Below, piece after piece: positions 30,611 to 38,954 of a stretch of 64,000 bases of DNA. The stretch covers positions 2,642,680-2,706,679 of the forward strand of contig NZ_JABJQY010000002.1 in the NCBI RefSeq assembly GCF_013155375.1, given 5' to 3'. How positions within the stretch are numbered: position 1 is the first letter of the stretch; every line of letters begins with the position of its first letter. The notes under the pieces are model-generated. The model ran no database searches. It was not told where the DNA came from and worked only from the letters and a program-made list of their open reading frames with translations. Source of the DNA: Nocardioides sp. zg-1308 (lineage in GTDB: Bacteria; Actinomycetota; Actinomycetes; Propionibacteriales; Nocardioidaceae). Both the position numbers and the translations under genes were made by a program.

Positions 30611-31753
30611 ATGACCGCCGCCGTGCCCGACTCGCTGGCCCTGGGGTCGTTGCGCGTCGGTACGCCGGTCGTGCTCGCGCCGATGGCCGGGATCACCAAC
30701 GCTGCCTACCGCCGCCTCTGCGCCGAGCAGGGCGCAGGCCTCTACGTAAGCGAGATGATCACCAGCCGCGGGCTGGTCGAGGGCGACGAGGTGACTCGCA
30801 AGATGCTCGTCTTCGACGAGCTCGAGTCCGTCCGCTCCGTCCAGCTCTACGGCACCGACCCGGTCTACATCGGCAAGGCCGTCGAGATCCTCTGCGCCGA
30901 CCACGGCGTGGCCCACGTCGACCTCAACTTCGGCTGCCCGGTCCCCAAGATCACCCGCAAGGGCGGCGGGGGAGCGCTGCCCTGGAAGCGCGACCTCCTC
31001 GGCGAGATCCTGACCGCCGCGGTCGCCGCAGCGGCGCCGTACGACGTCCCGGTGACCATGAAGACCCGCAAGGGCCTCGACGAGGACCACCTCACCTACC
31101 TCGACGCCGGCCGGATCGCCCAGGAGACCGGAGTCGCCGCGATCGCCCTGCACGGGCGGACCGTGCAGCAGGCCTACTCCGGGAGGGCCGACTGGGACGC
31201 CATCGCCGCGCTCGTCGAGCACGTCGACATCCCGGTCCTCGGCAACGGCGACATCTGGGAGGCCGCCGACGCGCTGCGCATGGTCGAGCAGACGGGCGCT
31301 GCCGGCGTCGTCGTCGGACGCGGGTGCCTGGGCCGGCCGTGGCTGTTCCGCGACCTCGCCGCGGCCTTCCACGGCGAGGACGTCGCCACCCTGCCCACCC
31401 TCGGCGAGGTGCGCACGATGATGCGGCGCCACGCGGAGCTGCTCTGCGAGCACATGGGGGAGGAGCGCGGCTGCAAGGAGTTCCGCAAGCACGTCACCTG
31501 GTACCTCAAGGGCTTCAAGGCCGGCGGAGAGCTGCGCCACCAGCTGGCCCTCGTCGACTCGCTGGCCTCGCTCGACCGGCTGCTCGAGGGACTCGATCCC
31601 GCCGAGCCGTTCCCCACGCACGAGCTCGGCACACCGCGCGGGCGGCAGGGGGCCCCTCGTACGAAGGTCGTGCTGCCCGACGGGTGGCTCGACGACACCG
31701 ACGGCCGCGGCACCTACGTGCGCGAGGACGCCGTCGAGACCACCGGCGGCTGA
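30611..31753 (+). CDS. dusB: tRNA-dihydrouridine synthase
   Basis: A 380-residue FMN TIM-barrel enzyme that reduces uridine to dihydrouridine in tRNA D-loops. It starts the barrel with LAPMAGITNAAYRRLC (about residues 20-35); the catalytic Cys is in NFGCPVPKITRKGGGG (about 113-128), and the FMN phosphate region GNGDIW and VVVGRGCLGRPW follow. The C-terminal helical domain ends in a Gly/Thr-rich tail of about 40 residues not needed for the fold. It lies downstream of glyS with its own promoter. Common in actinobacteria between glyS and dgt. Confidence 0.95.
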   Translation: MTAAVPDSLALGSLRVGTPVVLAPMAGITNAAYRRLCAEQGAGLYVSEMITSRGLVEGDEVTRKMLVFDELESVRSVQLYGTDPVYIGKAVEILCADHGVAHVDLNFGCPVPKITRKGGGGALPWKRDLLGEILTAAVAAAAPYDVPVTMKTRKGLDEDHLTYLDAGRIAQETGVAAIALHGRTVQQAYSGRADWDAIAALVEHVDIPVLGNGDIWEAADALRMVEQTGAAGVVVGRGCLGRPWLFRDLAAAFHGEDVATLPTLGEVRTMMRRHAELLCEHMGEERGCKEFRKHVTWYLKGFKAGGELRHQLALVDSLASLDRLLEGLDPAEPFPTHELGTPRGRQGAPRTKVVLPDGWLDDTDGRGTYVREDAVETTGG

Positions 31754-31864
31754 CCCGTCCCCGTGGATTACTGCGGGGTGAGCCGGAACACGCGCATTTT
31801 TACTTGGGGAGATTGGGACAGGCCGAGATTCCTGTGCTCTACTCGATGATCGCGTCGACGTGGG

Positions 31865-31894
31865 CACGAGGTTCCCCTGCAGTCCGACCTCGTG
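31865..31894 (+). promoter_or_regulatory. Leader hairpin upstream of the secreted peptidase-like gene
   Basis: A perfect 8-bp stem (CACGAGGT / ACCTCGTG) with a 14-base loop, ending 43 bases before the GTG at 31938. A second small repeat (ACAGG / CCTGT, 31818-31835) lies upstream. The 184-bp gap 31754-31937 is less GC-rich in places than the rest of the window. I cannot match it to a known riboswitch. Confidence 0.5.
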
Positions 31895-31937
31895 GTTCGA
31901 CGCCGTCCCCCGTCAGCAAGTGCAAAGGATCAGCGCT

Positions 31938-32885
31938 GTGGCTCAGCATCGCCACAAGCGGGAAACCCCTGCTACCCCCCGTTCGTCCCGGATCCCCCGA
32001 TCCGTCCTGGTGTCCGCACCGCTCGCCGTCGTGGCGACGATGTCGGCCGTCACGATGGGCGTGCTCGCCGCAACACCGGCCACCTCCGACGACGCCGACC
32101 TCCTCGCCTCCGCCACCAGCAGCGAGTCGACCGACAGCCGGACCGGTGCCGGCAGCCAGTCGATCCTGCGGTCGACGACCCTGAGCCGCCGCGGTGACGC
32201 CGTGGTGTCCCGGTCGCAGATCCGCACGGCCGCCAAGGCCGAGGCGGCTGCCCGCCGCGAGATCGACGTGGACCTGAAGGCGCGTCGCCTCGCCGCGAAG
32301 GTCGACGACAAGGTGTGGACCACCGAGGTCCTCAACCTGTGGGACGGCCCGAGCGAGAAGGCCGAGAAGCTGGGCGTCGTCGAGGCGCTCCGACAGGTCG
32401 CGGTCACCGGTCGCCGCCAGCTCGGACGCGTCCAGATCGTGATCGACGGGCAGTCCCGCTGGGTCACGGCCGACTACCTGAGCCAGGACAAGCCGAAGCC
32501 CGAGAAGGTCGCGAAGGTCGCCTCGGGCCCCGCGCTGGGCGGCACCTGCGCCAACGGGTCGTCCATCGACGCCGGTCGTGCCTCGCTCTACGAGATCCAC
32601 GACGTCGTGTGCTCCAACTGGCCCGAGATCACGTCCTACGGCACGTGGCGCAGCGACGGCGAGCACGGCCAGGGCCGCGCGATCGACATCATGGTCAGCG
32701 GGGACACCGGCTGGGCCATCGCGGAGTTCCTCCGCGCCAACTATGCCGCGCTCGGCATCGAGTACATCATCTACTCCCAGCAGATGTGGTCGGTCGAGCG
32801 CTCCGGCGAGGGCTGGCGCGGCATGTCCGACCGCGGCTCGGTCACCGCCAACCACTACGACCACGTGCACGTCACCGTCTACTGA
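31938..32885 (+). CDS. Secreted SH3-like / D-Ala-D-Ala peptidase-like (M15) protein
   Basis: A 315-residue exported protein. An Arg-rich start and a hydrophobic segment (about residues 23-45) form a signal peptide or anchor. An Ala/Arg/Lys-rich coiled region (about 75-110) follows, then an SH3-like domain (WTTEVLNLWDGPSEKAEKLGVV, about 117-185), and a C-terminal domain with SDGEHGQGRAIDIMV and NHYDHVHVTVY, which supplies the H/D...H-x-H pattern of M15/ARB-07466-type domains. Probably acts on or binds peptidoglycan. I chose the GTG at 31938; the frame stays open further upstream without signal-like sequence. The structured leader suggests RNA-level control. Confidence 0.82.
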   Translation: MAQHRHKRETPATPRSSRIPRSVLVSAPLAVVATMSAVTMGVLAATPATSDDADLLASATSSESTDSRTGAGSQSILRSTTLSRRGDAVVSRSQIRTAAKAEAAARREIDVDLKARRLAAKVDDKVWTTEVLNLWDGPSEKAEKLGVVEALRQVAVTGRRQLGRVQIVIDGQSRWVTADYLSQDKPKPEKVAKVASGPALGGTCANGSSIDAGRASLYEIHDVVCSNWPEITSYGTWRSDGEHGQGRAIDIMVSGDTGWAIAEFLRANYAALGIEYIIYSQQMWSVERSGEGWRGMSDRGSVTANHYDHVHVTVY

Positions 32886-32925
32886 CGCGCCGCCACCGGC
32901 CGGGCACGACCGGCCGTGAGGCCGC

Positions 32926-33414
32926 TCAGTCGACCGCGGGCCAGTGGTCCCGGGGGTCGACGTCCGGGTGCTCGGTGACCGTGTCGAGCAGGTCGGTCGC
33001 GGAGTGCCTGTTGCCCCGGGTGGCCGCCGCGAGGAGCGCCTCGTCGCCCTGGTCGTCGGTCAGCCCCGACGGCACGACCAGGACCCGCAGCGTCCGCTCC
33101 GGCGTCACCAGGTCGACCACCTGGGTGTCGGCGCCCGCGACGGCGCCCACGTCCACGGACCGGTCCGCGACCGTGACGGTGTCGGGCCGGTCGTCCCAGT
33201 CGGTCGCCGAGACCAGCACGCGCGTGATCGTGCCGAGCTCGGCCGGGAACTGCTCGACGAGGTCGACCAGCTCGACGGCCAGGGCCCGGCTCCGCGGCCA
33301 CCAGCCGCCGTCGAAGGTGTTGTGGCCGGGGTCCCGGGCCATCCGCAGCCGGAGCGACCCGCGTACGGGTCCCTGGTCCTCGGACGACGCTGCGGGACGG
33401 TTCGCCGTCGACAT
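32926..33414 (-). CDS. DUF5994 family protein
   Basis: A 162-residue cytoplasmic protein. The core LRLRMARDPGHNTFDGGWWPRSRALAVEL (about residues 21-49) with W-W-P-R-S-R is the hallmark of DUF5994, an actinobacterial family of unknown function. The N-terminal 20 residues are polar. The ATG at 33414 has GGTGGA upstream. It stands alone between two plus-strand genes. Confidence 0.75.
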   Translation of the reverse strand: MSTANRPAASSEDQGPVRGSLRLRMARDPGHNTFDGGWWPRSRALAVELVDLVEQFPAELGTITRVLVSATDWDDRPDTVTVADRSVDVGAVAGADTQVVDLVTPERTLRVLVVPSGLTDDQGDEALLAAATRGNRHSATDLLDTVTEHPDVDPRDHWPAVD

Positions 33415-33516
33415 GACGTCCACCTCTCGACCGGCTGCCTCCCGGACGGGAGGCTCGTCGCCGGTTGTCTCTGCACAACCTATCCGGGGCGGCGCCACGA
33501 CGGCGGCCGGCATCGT

Positions 33517-33522
33517 TAGGCT
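33517..33522 (+). promoter_or_regulatory. -10 hexamer TAGGCT of dgt
   Basis: Ends nine bases before the dgt ATG at 33532; no Shine-Dalgarno between. Confidence 0.5.
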
Positions 33523-33531
33523 GGGCGGCCG

Positions 33532-34848
33532 ATGAGCATCGAGGACCTGTACGACGACTCGGCGCGCGAGCGCGTCGTCGCCGAGCCCCCCAAGCGGGTC
33601 GACGCGCCGGTGCGGCTGGCGTTCGAGCGCGACCGGGCGCGCGTGGTCCATGCCGCGGCCTCACGACGACTGGCGGCCAAGACCCAGGTGGTGGGTCCGC
33701 AGACCGACGACTTCGTGCGCAACCGCCTGACCCACAGCCTCGAGGTGGCCCAGGTCGCCCGCGACCTCGCCCGCGCCCTGGGCACCCATCCCGACATCGC
33801 CGAGACGGCGGCGCTCGCCCACGACATGGGGCACCCGCCCTTCGGCCACAACGGCGAGCGCGTCCTCGCCGAGCTCAGCGCCGACTGCGGTGGCTTCGAG
33901 GGCAACGCGCAGACGCTGCGCCTGCTGACCCGCCTGGAGTCGAAGACGTTCGACGAGGAGGGCCGGTCGGTGGGGCTCAACCTCACCCGCGCGACCCTCG
34001 ACGCCTGCACCAAGTACCCCTGGCCGCGGTCGGAGGCGACCGGCCCGCACGGTGTGCACGCCGACGGGACCCCGCGGGTGGTGGTGAAGTTCGGCGTCTA
34101 CGACGACGACCGGCCGGTCTTCGACTGGCTGCGCACCGGGGTCGCGGGCCGGCGCCGCTGCCTCGAGGCGCAGGTGATGGACCTCGCCGACGACGTCGCC
34201 TACTCCGTGCACGACGTCGAGGACGGCATCGTGGCCGGTCGCCTCGACCTCACCCGCCTCGACCGTGACGCGCTCTGGGAGACGGTGCGGTCGTGGTACC
34301 TGCCGGGCACCGACGACGACGCGCTCGACACGGCCCTGGACGAGCTGCGCGCCGTCGGCAGCTGGCCCGAGGCGCCCTACGACGGCAGCAGGCGCAGCCT
34401 CGCGGCGATCAAGAACCTCACCAGCGACCTCATCGGCCGCTTCTGCGGGAGCGCCCAGCAGGCCACCTTCGACGCTGCCGGCGGCGAGCCGCTCGTGCGG
34501 CACCGCGCCGACCTGGTGGTCCCCGAGGCCACCGAGGTCGAGATCGGGGTGCTGAAGGGCATCGCGGCCCACTACGTCATGCAGGCCGACGACCGCGTCG
34601 CGCTCATGGAGCGCCAGCGCCAGCTCGTGGCCGAGCTCGTCGAGGGGTTGTGGCAGCGGGGCGTCGACGGCCTCGACCCGGTCTTCGTCGAGGACTGGGA
34701 GGAGGCCGGTGACGACGCCGCCCGGCGCCGGGTCGTGGTCGACCAGGTCGCCTCGCTCACCGACGCCAGCGCGGTCACCCGCCACGCCGCACTACGCAAC
34801 GGATCCCGGCCCACCCCGGTCGACCGGGGTGGACCGGGATCGCGCTGA
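33532..34848 (+). CDS. dgt: Deoxyguanosinetriphosphate triphosphohydrolase-like protein
   Basis: A 438-residue HD-domain dNTPase that cleaves dNTPs to deoxynucleoside and triphosphate. The metal/catalytic motifs are in order: NRLTHSLEVAQVARDL (about residues 64-79), AHDMGHPPFGHNGE (about 98-111), and LADDVAYSVHDVED (about 219-232). The length fits the family. It precedes the dnaG block, the usual order in actinobacteria, and is convergent with the YtxH-like gene. The last 20 residues form a polar tail. Confidence 0.94.
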   Translation: MSIEDLYDDSARERVVAEPPKRVDAPVRLAFERDRARVVHAAASRRLAAKTQVVGPQTDDFVRNRLTHSLEVAQVARDLARALGTHPDIAETAALAHDMGHPPFGHNGERVLAELSADCGGFEGNAQTLRLLTRLESKTFDEEGRSVGLNLTRATLDACTKYPWPRSEATGPHGVHADGTPRVVVKFGVYDDDRPVFDWLRTGVAGRRRCLEAQVMDLADDVAYSVHDVEDGIVAGRLDLTRLDRDALWETVRSWYLPGTDDDALDTALDELRAVGSWPEAPYDGSRRSLAAIKNLTSDLIGRFCGSAQQATFDAAGGEPLVRHRADLVVPEATEVEIGVLKGIAAHYVMQADDRVALMERQRQLVAELVEGLWQRGVDGLDPVFVEDWEEAGDDAARRRVVVDQVASLTDASAVTRHAALRNGSRPTPVDRGGPGSR

Positions 34849-34866
34849 CGCCTCAGGCGGCGGTGA

Positions 34867-35196
34867 TCAGGGCAGGTCGCCCTGGGGGTAGGGGTCGTCC
34901 TGCAGTGCGGTGCTCTCGGGGTTGAGCTGGTCCTCGAGGTCGGAGCGGTGCTCGCCCTTGCCCGAGGGGGCGACCTTGTCGGCGGCGGTGCCGGCCGCGG
35001 AGGCGACCTTGTCCTTGACGACCGGCGCCTTCTCCTTGGCCAGGTCGGCCGCCTGCTGGGCCTTCTCCTGCACCCGCGGGTCTTCCTTCACGCGCGTGAC
35101 GGTCTGCTTGATCTGCTCGTAGCGCTCGCGTCCGGCACGGGTGCCGAGCACGTAGCCGATGCCTCCGGCGATCAGCAGGGTGAGCTTCCTCATCAT
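34867..35196 (-). CDS. YtxH-like membrane-associated protein
   Basis: A 109-residue protein: one N-terminal hydrophobic segment (LLIAGGIGYVLGTRAGRERY, about residues 6-25, with the Gly-rich YVLGTRAGR motif of YtxH-like proteins) and then a long charged helix rich in Lys, Glu and Ala (about 30-85) likely to form a coiled coil. GAGAGGAA precedes the ATG. It lies 20 bp downstream of a DUF3618 gene and belongs to a three-gene envelope group. Confidence 0.75.
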   Translation of the reverse strand: MMRKLTLLIAGGIGYVLGTRAGRERYEQIKQTVTRVKEDPRVQEKAQQAADLAKEKAPVVKDKVASAAGTAADKVAPSGKGEHRSDLEDQLNPESTALQDDPYPQGDLP

Positions 35197-35216
35197 GGTG
35201 TTCCTCTCGTTCGGGT

Positions 35217-35489
35217 TCAGTGGTCGCGGCGGATGCGCCAGACGACCAGCACGACGATCATCGCCACCAGCGAGCCGGCTGCTGCCAGCACCTCCGGTCG
35301 TGGCTTGCCGTCGACGGTGGTGGCCGAGTCCTTCAGCGAGGCGACCTTCTCCTGGGCCTGCGACTTCACGTCGAGCTTGGCCGCGAGGTCGTCGATGGTC
35401 CCGGCCAGCTGCTCGCGCTGGAGCGCGATCTCGGCCTCGAGCTCCTCGGGGGTCTTCTGCCCGCTGCTCTGGTCGTCCTGGTCACTCAT
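35217..35489 (-). CDS. DUF3618 family membrane protein
   Basis: About 90 residues: a charged N-terminal helix (PEELEAEIALQREQLAGTID, the DUF3618 core), then one C-terminal membrane segment (LAAAGSLVAMIVVLVVWRIR). I use the ATG at 35489, which has AAGGG eight bases upstream; a GTG three codons earlier is possible. It overlaps the stop of the holin-X gene by eight bases. Function unknown; the group is common in actinobacteria. Confidence 0.8.
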   Translation of the reverse strand: MSDQDDQSSGQKTPEELEAEIALQREQLAGTIDDLAAKLDVKSQAQEKVASLKDSATTVDGKPRPEVLAAAGSLVAMIVVLVVWRIRRDH

Positions 35490-35889
35490 GGTGGTCACCC
35501 TTCACGGTCGCGATGTCCTCCTTGATGCCCGCGATGGCGCGCTCCGGCGCCGCGGGTGCCGCCTCGGCGACCTTGTTCTTGCCCAGCAGCCCGACCGCGG
35601 CCGCGCCCGCGAGCAGGACCAGGGCGACGATCAGCGCCGCGAGCCAGGCGTCGACGACGTTGGCCAGGCCGAGGATCGCGGTCGTCACCAGGGCCGCGAG
35701 CGCGAAGAACGCGAGCAGGCCGGCGACGCTGAACATGCCGATCCCGACGCCGGCGCGTTTGCCCTTCTGGGCCACCTCGGCCTGCGCGAGCCGGATCTCC
35801 GAGCGGATCAGCCCGGGGATCTGCTGGGAGAGCTGGTGGACGAGTGCCCCGAGAGTCTGACTCTCTGGCGCTCCGTGCTGAGCAGTCAT
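35482..35889 (-). CDS. Actinobacterial holin-X / phage holin family membrane protein
   Basis: A 135-residue protein with an amphipathic N-terminus (LVHQLSQQIPGLIRSEIRLA), two strong hydrophobic helices (about residues 50-75 and 82-105) and a charged tail. This is the Holin-X pattern; despite the family name nothing here suggests a phage, and such genes are chromosomal in most actinobacteria. GGGAGGG precedes the ATG. First gene of the group with DUF3618 and YtxH-like proteins, perhaps for envelope stress. Confidence 0.82.
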   Translation of the reverse strand: MTAQHGAPESQTLGALVHQLSQQIPGLIRSEIRLAQAEVAQKGKRAGVGIGMFSVAGLLAFFALAALVTTAILGLANVVDAWLAALIVALVLLAGAAAVGLLGKNKVAEAAPAAPERAIAGIKEDIATVKGDHHE

Positions 35890-36049
35890 GATTCGACCCT
35901 CCCAGACCCCGGGCCGGTGCACCACCCGGGCTCGCCCCAAGGGGTGGCTGGCGGCGCCACCGCACCGGATCCGCACCGGATCCGCGACGGACGCGGACGG
36001 GACCGCCGGGGGATGTGGAGACCGCGGCAGCGCGGTGGGTGCGCGCCCG

Positions 36050-36055
36050 TAGACT
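36050..36055 (+). promoter_or_regulatory. -10 hexamer TAGACT of dnaG, leaderless-type
   Basis: Ends seven bases before the GTG at 36063. The 173-bp gap 35890-36062 also holds a short direct repeat of GCACCGGATCC near 35972. Confidence 0.5.
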
Positions 36056-36062
36056 CCCCGGC

Positions 36063-37964
36063 GTGGCAGGCCGGATCCGTGACGACGACATCGCCGAGGT
36101 GCGGGAGAAGGCCCGGATCGACGACGTGGTCTCCGGCTACGTCACGCTCAAACGGGCCGGCGGCGGGTCGCTCAAGGGCCTCTGCCCGTTCCACGACGAG
36201 AAGACCCCGTCGTTCAACGTCAACCCGGCCCGCCAGTTCTTCCACTGCTTCGGGTGCGGCGAGGGCGGCGACGTCATCTCGTTCCTCATGAAGGTCGACG
36301 GGCTCACCTTCACCGAGTCCGTCGAGCGGCTGGCCGACAAGTTCGGCGTCCAGCTGCGCCGCGAGGAGGGCGACGACGAGCCCGTACGCCCCCGCGGCCC
36401 GGCCCGGGGACGCCTCATCGAGGCCCACAAGGTCGCCCAGGAGTTCTACGCCGAGCAGCTCGCCTCCGGCGACGCCGTGGTGGCCCGCCAGTTCCTCCAC
36501 CAGCGCGGCTTCGACCAGGCGGCCGCCGAGATGTTCGGCGTCGGCTTCGCCCCGCGCGACGGCGAGGCGCTGACCCGCCACCTGCGCGGGCGCCGCTTCA
36601 CCGACGAGGAGTCGGTCGCCGCCGGGCTGGTCGCGCACGGTCGCTCCCACTACGACCGCTTCCGGGGCCGGCTCGTGTGGCCGATCCGCGAGGCCAACGG
36701 CGACACCATCGGGTTCGGGGCGCGGCGGATCTTCGACGACGACCGCATCGAGGCGAAGTACCTCAACACCTCCGAGACCGCGATCTACAAGAAGAGCCAC
36801 GTCCTCTACGGCATCGACCTCGCGCGCACGGCGATGAAGGACAGCCAGCAGGCCGTCGTCGTCGAGGGCTACACCGACGTGATGGCCTGCCACCTCGCCG
36901 GCGTACGCACCGCGGTGGCGTCGTGCGGCACGGCGTTCGGCCAGGACCACGCGCGCGTGCTGCGGCGTTTCCTGGGCGACCACGGCGAGACGAGCGGCGA
37001 GGTCATCTTCACCTTCGACGGTGACTCGGCCGGGCAGAAGGCAGCGATGAAGGTGCTCGAGAGCGACCAGGTCTTCGCCTCCCAGACCTACGTCGCCGTC
37101 GCGCCGGAGGGGATGGACCCGTGCGACCTGCGACTGCAGGACGGTGACGAGGCGGTGCGCGAGCTCGTCGCCAAGCGGCAGCCGCTCTATCGCTTCGCAC
37201 TCGACAACATCCTCGCCCGTCACGACCTCGACCGCGCCGACGGCAGGGTCGACGCGCTGCGCGACGCCGCCGGGCTGGTCGCCAGCATCCGCGACAAGAC
37301 CAAGGTGGAGTCGTTCTCGCGCGAGCTGGCCCACATGGTCGGTGTCGACATGGACGAGGTCCGCGGGGAGGTGCGCCGTGCCGCCAGCCGGCCCGCCCGC
37401 ACCGAGGAGCGTCGCCCGGGCCGGCGCGCGGAGGCCGTCGAGGCCCCCGAGCCCGCCCGGCCCGCGCTGCCGAGCCTGTCCGACCCGCGCTTCCTCATCG
37501 AGCGTGAGCTGCTCAAGCTCGTCATCCAGCACCCGGCCGGCGTGGGTCGCACGACCGCGCACGTGACGACCGGCGACTTCACCCACCCGACCTTCCAGGG
37601 CGTCTGGGAGGCGGTCACCGTCGCCGGCGGTCCGGCCTCCGGTGTCGACGACCAGGGGTGGGGCAACCGCGTGCGTGGGGCCGCCAGCGACCCCGCGGTG
37701 GTCGCGGCGATCACCGAGCTCGGCGTCGAGCCCGTCCGAGGCACGTCCGACCCCAACCCGACCTTCGCCGTCGCCTACGTCTACCGGCTCCAGGAGCTCA
37801 CCACCTCCCGGCGCATCGCCGACGTGAAGGCCCGCCTCCAGCGCACCAACCCGGTGGACCAGGCGCTCGACTACAACCGCATGTTCGGCGAGCTCGTCAT
37901 GCTCGAGCAGCACCGTCGCAAGCTCCGCGAGGGCGCCGTCGGTCAGTCCGGGGGCCAGCCGTGA
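36063..37964 (+). CDS. dnaG: DNA primase
   Basis: A 633-residue primase that makes RNA primers for replication. The zinc-binding domain has CPFH...CFGCG (about residues 40-64). The catalytic core follows, with the Toprim motifs VVVEGYTDVMACHL (about 263-276) and FTFDGDSAGQKAAM (about 317-330). The C-terminal helicase-binding domain lies after a Glu/Arg/Pro linker (about 440-475). The GTG at 36063 gives the expected N-terminus AGRIRDDDIAEVREKARID; the frame is open 16 codons further up. It overlaps the next gene by GTGA. Confidence 0.97.
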   Translation: MAGRIRDDDIAEVREKARIDDVVSGYVTLKRAGGGSLKGLCPFHDEKTPSFNVNPARQFFHCFGCGEGGDVISFLMKVDGLTFTESVERLADKFGVQLRREEGDDEPVRPRGPARGRLIEAHKVAQEFYAEQLASGDAVVARQFLHQRGFDQAAAEMFGVGFAPRDGEALTRHLRGRRFTDEESVAAGLVAHGRSHYDRFRGRLVWPIREANGDTIGFGARRIFDDDRIEAKYLNTSETAIYKKSHVLYGIDLARTAMKDSQQAVVVEGYTDVMACHLAGVRTAVASCGTAFGQDHARVLRRFLGDHGETSGEVIFTFDGDSAGQKAAMKVLESDQVFASQTYVAVAPEGMDPCDLRLQDGDEAVRELVAKRQPLYRFALDNILARHDLDRADGRVDALRDAAGLVASIRDKTKVESFSRELAHMVGVDMDEVRGEVRRAASRPARTEERRPGRRAEAVEAPEPARPALPSLSDPRFLIERELLKLVIQHPAGVGRTTAHVTTGDFTHPTFQGVWEAVTVAGGPASGVDDQGWGNRVRGAASDPAVVAAITELGVEPVRGTSDPNPTFAVAYVYRLQELTTSRRIADVKARLQRTNPVDQALDYNRMFGELVMLEQHRRKLREGAVGQSGGQP

Positions 37965-38479
37965 GCCCGGCCGCGCGGGGTCGCTGGGGACGTACGCCGA
38001 CGCCCCCGGTCGTCGTCGCGCCGGGAGAGCGCGTGCTCGCCGCCGCCACGAGCGTCGAGGGCACCGTCCTCGCCGGCACCCGTGACGCCTTCTACGTCGT
38101 GGTCGACGGCGAGAGCCGCCGCGTGCCGTGGGAGCAGGTCGAGGCGGCGCACTGGGACCGCGACACCGACCTCTTCACGCTCTCGGAGGTCGGCGCGTGG
38201 GGCGACCCGCGCCCGGTCCACACAGCGACGCTGGGGGAGCCGGGTCGGCTGCTCGAGCTGGTCCGCGAGCGCGTCACCGCCAGCGTCGTCCTCCAGCGCC
38301 ACGTGACGGTCGACGGCCGTCGCGGCGTGCGGGTGATCGCGCGTCGCGCACCCGCGGGATCGGGGGGCGTGCAGTGGGTCTACGAGTACGACGAGGGCGT
38401 GGATCCCGACGACCCGGCCGTCCGGTCCGCGGCCCGCGAGGCCCTCGAGGTCATGCAGCGCGACGTCGGCCTGCCCTGA
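37961..38479 (+). CDS. Conserved hypothetical protein coupled to dnaG
   Basis: A 172-residue soluble protein, GTG start inside the dnaG stop (GTGA), so translation is coupled. Two halves are visible: a beta-rich N-terminal part (RVLAAATSVEGTVLAGTRDAF and RRVPWEQVEAAHWDRDTD) that looks like a PH-like or beta-barrel fold, and a helical part (RLLELVRERVTASVVLQRHV). No catalytic motif. Homologues after dnaG are common in actinobacteria; function unknown. Confidence 0.85.
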   Translation: MSPAARGRWGRTPTPPVVVAPGERVLAAATSVEGTVLAGTRDAFYVVVDGESRRVPWEQVEAAHWDRDTDLFTLSEVGAWGDPRPVHTATLGEPGRLLELVRERVTASVVLQRHVTVDGRRGVRVIARRAPAGSGGVQWVYEYDEGVDPDDPAVRSAAREALEVMQRDVGLP

Positions 38480-38531
38480 TTTCCCCCGCGCTGTCGGGGC
38501 TTGCTAAGGTTTCGCCTCGCTGCACAAGCGA

Positions 38532-38607
38532 TCCCCTGTAGCTCAACTGGCAGAGCATTCGGCTGTTAACCGGAGGGTTGTTGGTTCGAGTCCAACCGGG
38601 GGAGCCA
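38532..38607 (+). tRNA. tRNA-Asn (GTT), CCA encoded
   Basis: Complete cloverleaf. Acceptor TCCCCTG pairs with CGGGGGA (one T-G pair); anticodon stem TTCGG/CCGGA with loop CTGTTAA; anticodon GTT at 38565-38567; T arm GTTGG-TTCGAGT-CCAAC. Discriminator G is followed by CCA at 38605-38607. Confidence 0.97.
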
Positions 38608-38608
38608 C

Positions 38609-38652
38609 CGAAGGGCCCCTGATCTGCGGACACGCGGATCGGGGGCCCTTCG
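38609..38652 (+). terminator. Terminator of tRNA-Asn
   Basis: A 16-bp stem (CGAAGGGCCCCTGATC with its near-complement, one T-G pair) around a 12-base loop, beginning one base after the tRNA CCA end. Confidence 0.85.
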
Positions 38653-38819
38653 TCATGTGCGCCGGCGTCGGGAGTCCGCGCAGGCCCGGCACGAGCCGTC
38701 ACGCTCGATCGGTCGGGGCGTTGCAGCCACTGAGCACCTCGTCCATCAGCCTCTCCGCCGTGCTCCCGCTCCGCGGAGAGGACCCCACAGACGATGGGTC
38801 CGGGTCCGGGTGCCAACCA

Positions 38820-38864
38820 GACGCAGCGGCACGGTCCCCTACCCCCGGACCGCGCCGCTGCGTC
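38820..38864. repeat. Strong 18-bp hairpin in the tRNA-Asn/histidine kinase gap
   Basis: Arms 38820-38837 and 38847-38864 pair at 17 of 18 positions around a 9-base loop. No T-run follows. It lies in the 347-bp region 38608-38954, which otherwise holds the tRNA terminator, a smaller repeat (GGACCC/GGGTCC near 38780-38802) and no convincing gene. It may be a terminator or an RNA element ahead of the kinase. Confidence 0.65.
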
Positions 38865-38954
38865 AGCTTCTGCGTTCACCCGCGGGGGAGTCGTGTTGCC
38901 CCGAGTGGGTACTGGTCGCAGTCGGGGGACGACACGGACGAAGGACGCGGACAC

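Noticed and set aside
31754..31937. A c-di-AMP (ydaO-type) riboswitch before the secreted peptidase-like gene
   Set aside because: The gene type would fit and CGTCAGC is present near 31910, but the conserved GGGGAACC, GGGGNGAATCC and CCGTCAGCTAACC elements are not there.
35482..35889. A prophage remnant suggested by the holin-X family gene
   Set aside because: Holin-X genes are ordinary chromosomal genes in actinobacteria, and no lysin, capsid or integrase is near.
35965..35995. Direct repeat of GCACCGGATCC before dnaG as an iteron or origin element
   Set aside because: Only two short copies, no AT-rich region and no DnaA-box pattern.
35886..37913. A 675-codon minus-strand frame opposite dnaG
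   Set aside because: Shadow of dnaG; no start signal or recognisable domain.
38532..38607. tRNA-Asn as the attachment site of an integrated element
   Set aside because: No integrase, no duplicated tRNA 3' end and no change of gene style follows; the flanking genes look native.
38655..38954. N-terminal extension of the PAS kinase by 100 residues
   Set aside because: The frame is open, but the sequence holds an 18-bp hairpin, lacks a domain and lacks a start signal; the GTG at 38955 after GAAGGA is better.
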